NCBI RefSeq assembly: GCF_000399665.1
Contig: NZ_KB976985.1
Span: 185,222-249,221, forward strand
DNA: 64,000 bases
Direction of reading: 5' to 3'
Source of the DNA: Acinetobacter calcoaceticus ANC 3811
GTDB taxonomy: Bacteria; Pseudomonadota; Gammaproteobacteria; Pseudomonadales; Moraxellaceae
Part shown: piece after piece, positions 56,464 through 64,000 of the stretch
Numbering within the stretch: the stretch's first letter is position 1
Layout of the letters: each line of letters opens with the position of its first letter
Notes under the pieces: generated by a model
Told to the model about the DNA's origin: nothing
The model's database searches: none
The model's input: only the letters and a program-made list of their open reading frames with translations
Position numbers and translations under genes: made by a program

Positions 56464-57198
56464 TCATTTTTTAAAAAATCTATAAATATTACTTTTTTTT
56501 TCAGCAGCTAAAAAACTAAGAATATGTAAGTTAATATCTAAATTTAATTGTAATATGTCATCGGTTTTTACAAAGACAAATATCCACAATTTTTCAATAA
56601 ATTTCTTAAGAACATTATCAGACATAAGTGGTAATAGTTTATTTTTAAAATACAACTGTCTTTCTTTTTTTCCATTAATGATACTTCTAATTCTATTTAA
56701 TTCTTTTAATACATGGTCGATAGCCTTTGAGGAAATCAATGCATCTCTCAAAAAAACACTTTGCATAGAAATTTCAATTAAGGAATATACTTTTGCTTTT
56801 GTAGGCTTATATAGTAAATTTTCTTCATTAATAACAGGATGAGCACAAACATGTCTCATTTTTTGTAAATGTCTAAATTGTTCTAATTCAGGAGCACCAA
56901 AAAAATTAAATTCTTTAAAAAAATCTTCAACTAATTCATACTCCCAAGTTGATGAAGTTTTATTTACATCTAATTGTTTCTCAATTTTTTTTAATATTTT
57001 TTTTGCAATTTCATCGTTATAAATTGAATCTAAATCTTTTAACTTCAACAATAGATCAGTCACTACAACTGACCAAAGCATAACAACAGCTGATCTATAA
57101 TTACCAATTACATAAGATGAATGAACTTCTTTGAACAACTCTTGTGTGTAAGAGTTCTTAATTAATTGTACCGATTCATCAATAGAAAAATTACTCAT
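56464..57198 (-). CDS. N-terminal fragment with HEPN motif
   Basis: This 244-residue frame ends with SNIYRFFKK, which is out of frame after the A9 tract. Its start MSNFSIDESVQLIKNSYT has AAGAG close upstream. The RHVCAH motif near residues 131-136, and the helix pattern around residues 30-50, indicate a HEPN domain. About 28% GC by eye, much lower than flanking genes. Confidence 0.6.
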   Translation of the reverse strand: MSNFSIDESVQLIKNSYTQELFKEVHSSYVIGNYRSAVVMLWSVVVTDLLLKLKDLDSIYNDEIAKKILKKIEKQLDVNKTSSTWEYELVEDFFKEFNFFGAPELEQFRHLQKMRHVCAHPVINEENLLYKPTKAKVYSLIEISMQSVFLRDALISSKAIDHVLKELNRIRSIINGKKERQLYFKNKLLPLMSDNVLKKFIEKLWIFVFVKTDDILQLNLDINLHILSFLAAEKKSNIYRFFKK

Positions 57199-57231
57199 GG
57201 CTCTTACTTCTTAAATATAAATAAAATAAAT

Positions 57232-57312
57232 TCAATAACCTTCTAGAAGCTCTCCCAAAGGTGCTGCAATACGAACTAAAGACTCTACACAACAACGTTC
57301 CCAACTTTTCAT
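57232..57312 (-). CDS. 26-codon ORF with strong ribosome binding site
   Basis: ATG at 57312 follows AAAGGAGATATTTC, and the product MKSWERCCVESLVRIAAPLG... ends at 57232. It lies between the two-TM gene (stop 57332) and the HEPN-like gene (start 57198). Its sequence has two Cys and no TM span, and I recognise no relative. It might be a leader, an antitoxin-like peptide or chance; the ribosome binding site argues against chance. Confidence 0.5.
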   Translation of the reverse strand: MKSWERCCVESLVRIAAPLGELLEGY

Positions 57313-57331
57313 GAAATATCTCCTTTTTAAA

Positions 57332-58432
57332 CTATTTATCTTCTGAATCATTTTTTCCACTATCAGGCGTTTTTAAATCTTTTACAGCTTTAATAAAATC
57401 GGTATTTGCTTTTATATTTTCATGCATTAGATTTTCACCACCTGTGTAACTTTCATGATGAATACCATTGCCAAAGTATTTATAAGCCAAATCAAATCTT
57501 ATTTTATCTTTTAGTTCTTTGGGCAGACCTGCTATATAACGAGGCAATGCATGAAGCTCTTTTGAAGTTCGGTAAGCTTCATCAGCTAAACGACGATTCA
57601 TAAAAGATCTTTTTAGGAGGAAAGCAGCAAGTGTAGTAGAAAGAATTAGAAGGGAAATTTTTTGTACATAGAATGTAGGTGTATGATTCCCATGAAACTG
57701 TTCTGCTAGTTTAAACTTAATATTTTCGGTATTTATATCAATATACCAACCAAAAAAATATAAGAACATAAAAAAAAGAATTATATAAAATGCAATTTCA
57801 TAAAAAAGTGCGATTCTTTTAAACTTATTGGAATCATCTGCAAATATTTCGTGTACTTCAATATTTCTAAGATCATCTAATGAACTCTCAATTACTTGTA
57901 CCTTTTCATTTAGTTTCTCATTTTCTTCGTTAAACTCTTCTAAACGTTCAGAAAATTCACTTTCCATCTTTATATTCTGATAATAATGGATTAGCTGTGT
58001 TAGATAAGACTCAATAGCAATAAGCATTGGATTTTCATAACCATTTTCAACTATTTGAATATTTTCAAGGTTATCTTTAGAAAAGAATTTACCAATTAAT
58101 TCTTCTAATTTATTAACGATACGAATAGAAACACTTAAATCATCATAAAATGGATTATTTAGAAACGACTCCTCCCCCAAATTATCTAGAATATTAATTG
58201 CCTCTTTATAACGGTCACTTATAACAAATAGGTGATCATAAAGATTTTCATCATTTCCTCTATTTAAAGAATCTAGATACTTCTCAACCTTAAACCATTG
58301 AATTTTTAATTTATTAATAAAATTTAATATTCCTTTCTCTTTTAATTCACTTTCGTTAACCAACTCCCCACCCCAAAATTTATTATAAAGTCTTGACGCG
58401 TAATAGTATCTAAGCTTCTCCAAACTTTCCAT
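57332..58432 (-). CDS. Two-TM coiled-coil protein of unknown function
   Basis: This 366-residue protein has an N-terminal soluble helical domain (1-155), a coiled coil around EEFNEENEKLNEKVQVIESSLDD, two TM segments (near 209-229 and 257-273), and a conserved-looking C-terminal tail with FLLKRSFMNRRLADEAYRTSKELHALPRYI. I do not recognise the family. The layout recalls membrane effectors of defence systems, but this is inference. Its start lies only 21 nt downstream of the tRNA-Leu terminator. Confidence 0.65.
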   Translation of the reverse strand: MESLEKLRYYYASRLYNKFWGGELVNESELKEKGILNFINKLKIQWFKVEKYLDSLNRGNDENLYDHLFVISDRYKEAINILDNLGEESFLNNPFYDDLSVSIRIVNKLEELIGKFFSKDNLENIQIVENGYENPMLIAIESYLTQLIHYYQNIKMESEFSERLEEFNEENEKLNEKVQVIESSLDDLRNIEVHEIFADDSNKFKRIALFYEIAFYIILFFMFLYFFGWYIDINTENIKFKLAEQFHGNHTPTFYVQKISLLILSTTLAAFLLKRSFMNRRLADEAYRTSKELHALPRYIAGLPKELKDKIRFDLAYKYFGNGIHHESYTGGENLMHENIKANTDFIKAVKDLKTPDSGKNDSEDK

Positions 58433-58452
58433 AATAAAAATTAGACCAACAA

Positions 58453-58483
58453 AAAACCCCTAAGCCGTTAGCTTAGGGGTTTT
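58453..58483 (-). terminator. tRNA-Leu terminator
   Basis: On the minus strand AAAACCCCTAAGC / GCTTAGGGGTTTT with a TAACG loop ends the tRNA transcript. It directly precedes the two-TM gene. Confidence 0.88.
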
Positions 58484-58507
58484 CGTAGAATCTTACGATT
58501 CTGAATA

Positions 58508-58594
58508 TGGTCCCGAGGGTCGGACTCGAACCGACACGTCATCTCTGACAGCGGATTTTGAGTCCGCCGCGTCTACCAATTTCACCACCTCGGG
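58508..58594 (-). tRNA. tRNA-Leu (CAA)
   Basis: The minus strand folds as a type II (long variable arm) tRNA: acceptor CCCGAGG / CCTCGGG, D-loop with TTGGTAGAC, anticodon stem GCGGA/TCCGC with loop CTCAAAA (anticodon CAA), and T-loop GGTTCGAGTCC. CCA is encoded. Length 87 nt. Confidence 0.95.
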
Positions 58595-58618
58595 AGAGGA
58601 AGTATGTTTGTGTTGCGT

Positions 58619-58646
58619 ATATTAGCGCGTTTGTAAAACTTGTCAA
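58619..58646 (-). promoter_or_regulatory. Promoter of tRNA-Leu
   Basis: On the minus strand TTGACA (58641-58646 on plus) is followed after 16 nt by TAATAT (58619-58624). It lies 25 nt before the tRNA. The -35 element is perfect. Confidence 0.7.
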
Positions 58647-58777
58647 ACCCTAAGTGAATATTATCGTTCACTTTTAGATCATTTAAACATTTTTCATGAT
58701 TTAGGCTATAAGCACAGCCATAAAAAAGCGAAAAAGTTTATACTAGGCCCAATTTTTGCGGTGTTTTTTTTCTAAAT

Positions 58778-59815
58778 ATGCAACTGTCCGACTTTTCCTT
58801 TGAATTACCTGATGAACTTATTGCCCGTTACCCTCTCGAATCACGTAGTGCTTCGCGGTTGTTACACTTAGACTCAAAGGGTCAATATCTCGATCACATG
58901 TTCACAGACATTATCGATCTGTTTGAAGAAGGTGATCTGTTAGTGCTCAATGACACCAAAGTCATGAAAGCACGACTTAAAGGAAAACGTTCTACAGGCG
59001 GTGCTATCGAGATTTTGGTTGAGCGCATGCTGAACCACACCACAGCGTATTGCCATATTAAATCGAGCAACTCGCCTAAAGCAGGTGCTGAGCTTTATGT
59101 CGGTGCCGATAACATTCCTGTGATTGTACGTGGTCGTCACGAAAATTTATTTGTGGTTGAGTTTTCACAGCCAATTTTGCCTGTACTTGAGCAATATGGT
59201 CAGTTACCTATTCCACCTTACTTTAACCGTGAAGCAGAAGAAATTGACACTGAACGCTATCAAACGGTTTTCCATAATCCAGAAAAAATTGCCAGTGTTG
59301 CAGCACCTACTGCAAGCTTGCATTTTGATGAAACACTTCTAGAAAAATTAGAACAAAAAAATGTTCAAAAAACCTTTGTGACTTTACACGTCGGTGCAGG
59401 CACATTTATGCCTGTTCGTACTGATGACATTACCAACCATATCATGCACAGTGAATGGTGTGATGTACCTCAAGAAACCATTGATTTAATTTTGGCAACT
59501 AAAGCACGCGGAAATAAAGTGATTGCGGTTGGTACAACCGCGACACGTGCTTTAGAAAGTGCAGCTCAAGCTCATGGTGGTAAAATCGCAGCTTGGACTG
59601 GCGACACACAGATCTTTATCTATCCTGGCTATGAGTTCTGCATCGTAGATCGTTTAATTACTAACTTCCATTTGCCTGAGTCTACTCTGCTCATGTTGGT
59701 ATCAGCACTTTCAAATCGAGACAACATTTTGGCTGCCTATGAGCATGCAGTTAAAAGTCGCTATCGTTTCTTTAGCTATGGCGATGCCATGCTGGTTGAT
59801 AAATTAGAAGTTTAA
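58778..59815 (+). CDS. queA: S-adenosylmethionine:tRNA ribosyltransferase-isomerase
   Basis: QueA converts preQ1 at tRNA position 34 to epoxyqueuosine, using SAM as ribosyl donor. The 345 residues carry the family start [27 protein letters not shown], and [12 protein letters not shown] and [17 protein letters not shown] further on. The tgt gene for the previous step lies 2 kb downstream, past two unrelated genes. Confidence 0.97.
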   Translation: MQLSDFSFELPDELIARYPLESRSASRLLHLDSKGQYLDHMFTDIIDLFEEGDLLVLNDTKVMKARLKGKRSTGGAIEILVERMLNHTTAYCHIKSSNSPKAGAELYVGADNIPVIVRGRHENLFVVEFSQPILPVLEQYGQLPIPPYFNREAEEIDTERYQTVFHNPEKIASVAAPTASLHFDETLLEKLEQKNVQKTFVTLHVGAGTFMPVRTDDITNHIMHSEWCDVPQETIDLILATKARGNKVIAVGTTATRALESAAQAHGGKIAAWTGDTQIFIYPGYEFCIVDRLITNFHLPESTLLMLVSALSNRDNILAAYEHAVKSRYRFFSYGDAMLVDKLEV

Positions 59816-59821
59816 AATTAA

Positions 59822-59865
59822 GGCTGGGTTAAACCTTATAAGTTGATTCGAGGTTTAACCCAGCC
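59822..59865 (+). repeat. 15-bp perfect hairpin after queA
   Basis: GGCTGGGTTAAACCT and AGGTTTAACCCAGCC form a perfect 15-bp stem with a 14-nt loop. It is followed by CAAATATTTAC, so there is no T run. It could be a REP-like or processing element. Confidence 0.6.
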
Positions 59866-59972
59866 CAAATATTTACAATAAAAAATAATGAATTTAGCTC
59901 TTTGAGTTGCAGAAACTTATCGATAAAACGCAGGTATGAACTTTTAAATAAAAATTCCCAATTTAGAAAAAT

Positions 59973-61073
59973 TTGGTATTTATCTCTTTCAATTTAAAAG
60001 ATAATCTCGAAATAGCTCTTTATGATAATGAACACATTACTTCCATGCCAATCGATACTGTACAAGAAGCTCTTCATATAAGGCGTAAAAAAAATACACA
60101 GGTTTTTCGCAATATCGCTCGACTTTGGGATGCTGGTCAAAAATCTCATTCAGCCCAAGATCTTTTAGATGCTTTACATCCATGGCGTGAAGATCACAAC
60201 CTTCGCTTTTTTAATGTGTTCCCCTATTTACTCGCCATTTGCAGCATCACCATATTGGCCTTTGGTTATTTTCTTCATCCACATATTCAATATATTTGGA
60301 GCTTTTTAGGTGCATTTTTAACAGGGTTTCTGGCGTATTTACTCTATCAATCTCAAGAACCTTTAACGCAAGTCGTTCGTTATCTAGAACAGCGTATGGT
60401 GATATTGCGTTATGGTTTACAATTTCAGCAGTTGCCAGCCTATCTTCCCATTCATGCGCAGCCAGTTTTAGTTCTGGGCAAATTAAAACAGTATTTCCCA
60501 CTGTTTAACCGAGGGACTGAATCTAACGAAATTACCCAATATGCTTCGGTCACATGGAACGATGGCGTAACCGATCATCAAGTCTTGCTGTTTCAATATC
60601 ATTACGTTAATGAAATACCGATTATTCAAGATCAAAGTAGCGATAAAAAAATTATAAAAGAAATTCATAAAGATTTATGGGGCGCTTTTATATTTGAAAT
60701 GCCTGCCCTAGGTATTGCTGTCAGCAATCAGCGTTCTCGGTTTTTTACTCCCTACAGCAGTAAATGGCAAAGTAGTGATATTTTGATTAACCAAGAACTT
60801 AATATTTTTGGGGTTAATCAACATCAGTTAGCCAAAGAAGTCAGCCCAAGTCTAACTTTAAAATTACATGACTTTTTTCAGCACTTTACAGGTGATTTAA
60901 TTTATCATCACGAAGAACAAATTTTGTGTTATCTGGGTGAGCAAAATCTTTTTCAGACCACCAGTAAGCAAAGTGAAATTCATGATGTTTCAGCATTGCG
61001 TGGGCACTTACGTACCATGACCATGCCGCAATATGAAAAATTTCAGCAAGTAATGTTGAACTTAATTAAATAA
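59973..61073 (+). CDS. Two-TM protein beside lemA (DUF3137-like)
   Basis: This 366-residue protein has two adjacent TM spans (residues 83-105, LLAICSITILAFGYFL then WSFLGAFLTGFLAYLL). A large cytoplasmic C-terminal part includes FGVNQHQLAKEVSPSLTLKLHDFFQHF, which recalls the DUF3137 proteins found beside lemA; the match is loose. I keep the TTG at 59973, since the next Met (60045) has no ribosome binding site; neither start is certain. It lies 85 nt before lemA. Confidence 0.7.
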   Translation: MVFISFNLKDNLEIALYDNEHITSMPIDTVQEALHIRRKKNTQVFRNIARLWDAGQKSHSAQDLLDALHPWREDHNLRFFNVFPYLLAICSITILAFGYFLHPHIQYIWSFLGAFLTGFLAYLLYQSQEPLTQVVRYLEQRMVILRYGLQFQQLPAYLPIHAQPVLVLGKLKQYFPLFNRGTESNEITQYASVTWNDGVTDHQVLLFQYHYVNEIPIIQDQSSDKKIIKEIHKDLWGAFIFEMPALGIAVSNQRSRFFTPYSSKWQSSDILINQELNIFGVNQHQLAKEVSPSLTLKLHDFFQHFTGDLIYHHEEQILCYLGEQNLFQTTSKQSEIHDVSALRGHLRTMTMPQYEKFQQVMLNLIK

Positions 61074-61157
61074 ATCTCTCGTATTACTTAACTGGTGACT
61101 CATTAAAAAATGAGACATCCAAAAGTGTACTGAGGGAATAACAATAAGGAACTGACC

Positions 61158-61727
61158 ATGACTGGTTTATTTATTTTTCTGGGGATTTTTGTTGTACTGA
61201 TCGTCTGGGGCGTTCATATCCGTAATACCATCGTACGTTATTTCAATGCGACCAAACGCGCTTGGTCTGAGGTTGCCAATTTCGAGCGTCAAAAGGTAAA
61301 GACTTTAGAGGCGCTTGAGACGACACTGAATCAATATACTCATTTTGAAAAATCGACATTAGAAAAAGTCACTGAATTACGTCAGCAAATTCTTAATTTA
61401 AATGTGAATAACACTGATATTTCTCAGCTCCAACAAATCGAAAAAATGAGCAAAGAACTGATTCGTAGCTTAAATGTTGTTGTTGAAAACTATCCTGAAC
61501 TTAAAGCCGATTCACTCTATAGCAAAATGATGGATGACATTCAGGAACAAAACGAAAATGTGGGTGCTGCGATTACTATTTTTAACCGTAATGTCGAGCT
61601 GTTCAATAACCAGATTGAAGTATTCCCTAACAATCTCATCAATACATTAACTTTATCCAAGAAAGCGATTCGCCCATTTAAGGATAATCTGGTTAATGAA
61701 AATTTTGACTATAAACCTAATTTTTAA
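61158..61727 (+). CDS. lemA: LemA family protein
   Basis: LemA proteins are helical and membrane-anchored. The 189 residues have an N-terminal TM (LFIFLGIFVVLIVWGVHI), followed by RNTIVRYFNATKRAWSEVANFERQKVKTLEALE, the typical family start, and NRNVELFNNQIEVFPNNLI. AAGGAACTGACC before the ATG is a good ribosome binding site. Function unknown. It is probably cotranscribed with the preceding two-TM gene. Confidence 0.9.
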   Translation: MTGLFIFLGIFVVLIVWGVHIRNTIVRYFNATKRAWSEVANFERQKVKTLEALETTLNQYTHFEKSTLEKVTELRQQILNLNVNNTDISQLQQIEKMSKELIRSLNVVVENYPELKADSLYSKMMDDIQEQNENVGAAITIFNRNVELFNNQIEVFPNNLINTLTLSKKAIRPFKDNLVNENFDYKPNF

Positions 61728-61880
61728 TAGGAAAAAAACAGCCCCTAACCTGTCGGAAATTTTATCTATTTTATAGCCAGCTACATTTAGTAGTAGAACT
61801 ACATCGCAGAATCAAGGAAAATAGCTCTCTTTTTAGCAGCGAACTGTTTCTTCGCCTCTGCTCGTGTTCAGGATTTTTAG

Positions 61881-63014
<1,134 letters not shown>

Positions 63015-63111
63015 GCCCGATTTGCGCTCAACCTCAAGACAAGGTAAATTGCAAAACGAATTAGGATTATGTCAGGTATCTGACTCATATTTTTAACTTT
63101 AGGAAATCAAA

Positions 63112-63441
63112 ATGAGCTTTTTAATTTCTGCTGCACATGCAGCACCGGCAGCTGGCCCAACTACAGGTATTTTGCCAAACATCTTGATGATTGTTGTATT
63201 CGTTGCAATCTTTTATTTCTTAATTTGGCGTCCTCAAGCAAAGCGTGCCAAAGAGCACCGTTCTTTAATCGAAAGCTTAGGTGTAGGTAGTGAAGTTGTG
63301 TTCGCTGGTGGTTTAATGGGCAAAGTGACCAAAATTGAAGGTGACTATGCAGTTGTTGAACTTAGCCGTGGTGTAGAAGTAAAAATTCAGCGTGCCAGCG
63401 TAATTTCAGTATTACCTGAAGGCACTCTAAATAACCTTTAA
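63112..63441 (+). CDS. yajC: Preprotein translocase accessory subunit YajC
   Basis: YajC is a small single-TM subunit of the SecDF-YajC complex. The 109 residues have one TM span (ILMIVVFVAIFYFLIWRPQAKR) and the family motif KRAKEHRSLIESLGVGSEVVFAGGLMGKV. TAGGAAATCAAA precedes the ATG. A terminator follows, ahead of secD. Confidence 0.96.
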   Translation: MSFLISAAHAAPAAGPTTGILPNILMIVVFVAIFYFLIWRPQAKRAKEHRSLIESLGVGSEVVFAGGLMGKVTKIEGDYAVVELSRGVEVKIQRASVISVLPEGTLNNL

Positions 63442-63450
63442 TCATAAAAC

Positions 63451-63476
63451 AGTCGTGCTTTAGCACGGCTTTTTCA
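63451..63476 (+). terminator. Terminator between yajC and secD
   Basis: The stem GTCGTGC / GCACGGC (one G-U) with a TTTA loop is followed by TTTTTC. It is short enough to let some transcription run into secD. Confidence 0.75.
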
Positions 63477-63492
63477 TTTAAGAAGAAAGCGA

Positions 63493-64000
63493 ATGCGTTA
63501 CCCTGCATGGAAATATTTACTGATTCTGGTTGTTCTGGTAGTCAGTACATTATACGCACTGCCTAGTCTATATCCGGATGAGCCCGCCGTTCAAATTTCC
63601 GGTGCCAAAGCTGGTACCCAAATTGATCAAAGTGTGGTGCAAAAAGCAGAGCAAATTTTAAAAACAGCAAATATTGCAAGTCACGATAATACTTTTACAA
63701 ATAATGCTGCCCTCTTGCGTGTCAGCTCTTCTGAAGCGCAGTTGAAAGCAAAAGAAGTATTACGCCGTGACTTAGGTGATCAATATGTTGTCGCCCTAAA
63801 CCTTGCACCAACCACACCGGAATGGCTGCAAAAGATTGGCGCAAAACCAATGAAACTTGGTTTGGACTTACGTGGTGGTGTCCACTTCTTGCTTGAAGTA
63901 GATATGGACAAAGCCGTTGCCCAACGTATGGAAACCTCTGCCACCGATTTGCGTCGTCAGTTCCGTGAAAACAAGATCAAATTTAATAGTCTTGCATTAA
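63493..64000 (+). CDS. secD: Protein translocase subunit SecD (5' part)
   Basis: The frame from ATG 63493 (AAGAAGAAAGC upstream) runs open to the window end: 169 codons. It reads MRYPAWKYLLILVVLVVST and later KLGLDLRGGVHFLLEVDM, a SecD hallmark. SecD with SecF uses the proton gradient to help preprotein release on the periplasmic side. The gene is cut only by the window edge. Confidence 0.95.
   Translation, partial: MRYPAWKYLLILVVLVVSTLYALPSLYPDEPAVQISGAKAGTQIDQSVVQKAEQILKTANIASHDNTFTNNAALLRVSSSEAQLKAKEVLRRDLGDQYVVALNLAPTTPEWLQKIGAKPMKLGLDLRGGVHFLLEVDMDKAVAQRMETSATDLRRQFRENKIKFNSLAL

Larger units (their letters stand above)
55884..57198 (-). pseudogene. HEPN-like protein split by one base in an A9 tract
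   Basis: This is two adjacent minus-strand frames that form one gene if the A9 run (T9 on plus, 56493-56501) were A8. The merged product would be about 437 residues. The second frame is open without interruption from 56507, well before its own weak TTG start. The N-terminal half carries YRSAVVMLWSVVVTDLLLKL and RHVCAHPV with the R-x4-H HEPN motif. HEPN proteins are often RNases of toxin-antitoxin or phage-defence systems. Real phase variation, pseudogene and assembly error all fit. Confidence 0.7.

Noticed and set aside
58508..58594. tRNA-Leu as an integration site with a direct repeat of its 3' end
   Set aside because: I looked for a second copy of the tRNA 3' end on the left of the accessory group and saw none; no integrase is present.

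Overview
The window is about 64 kb of chromosome from a low-GC gammaproteobacterium. It looks like Acinetobacter, most likely the A. calcoaceticus-baumannii complex. Three things support this: a lipooligosaccharide outer-core (OC) locus lying between ilvE and aspS, a BaeSR two-component pair, and a histidine-rich ZnuD-type receptor next to a Zur-like palindrome. The species is inferred from gene content and order; no database was searched.

Layout. 1-8.3 kb: a secreted Ala-rich protein, secA, a 1-Cys peroxiredoxin, a metallo-beta-lactamase-fold hydrolase overlapping a tyrosine-phosphatase lipoprotein, a beta-propeller-like protein and a SPOR-domain protein. 8.2-17 kb: folC-accD-trpA (each joined by 4-nt overlaps), an AraC regulator facing a metal-dependent hydrolase, DUF2804 and DUF1543 proteins, then trpB and trpF. 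17-20.6 kb: a cobalamin riboswitch, btuB, a corrinoid adenosyltransferase and a GDPD phosphodiesterase. 20.6-28 kb: META lipoprotein, desaturase, selO, L,D-transpeptidase, baeR-baeS and a small lipoprotein. 28-40.2 kb: two paralogous acyl-CoA dehydrogenases, psiE, an RcnB-like protein, a structured repeat element, a phospholipase D-like protein, znuD, a DUF4184 membrane protein and aspS. 40.2-50.9 kb: the OC locus, then ilvE. 50.9-55 kb: glnE and a soluble histidine kinase. 55.1-58.6 kb: a very AT-rich accessory stretch with small ORFs and an unusual gene group beside tRNA-Leu. 58.8-64 kb: queA, a membrane protein plus lemA, tgt, yajC and the start of secD.

How the parts work together. SecA, YajC and SecD belong to protein export. 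TrpF, TrpB and TrpA serve tryptophan synthesis. The riboswitch, BtuB and the adenosyltransferase form a B12 uptake and activation module. The OC-locus enzymes build the variable sugar part of the lipooligosaccharide. BaeSR and ZnuD suggest envelope-stress and zinc-limitation responses.

The least explained part is 55.1-58.5 kb. Just downstream of tRNA-Leu lie a two-TM coiled-coil protein, a 26-codon ORF with a strong ribosome binding site, and a HEPN-like protein (R-x4-H motif) split by one base in an A9 tract. Beyond them is a DksA-like zinc-finger ORF that is also out of frame at an A8 tract, followed by two tiny membrane proteins. This group is my best candidate for an undescribed, possibly defence-related, system; the function is inference.
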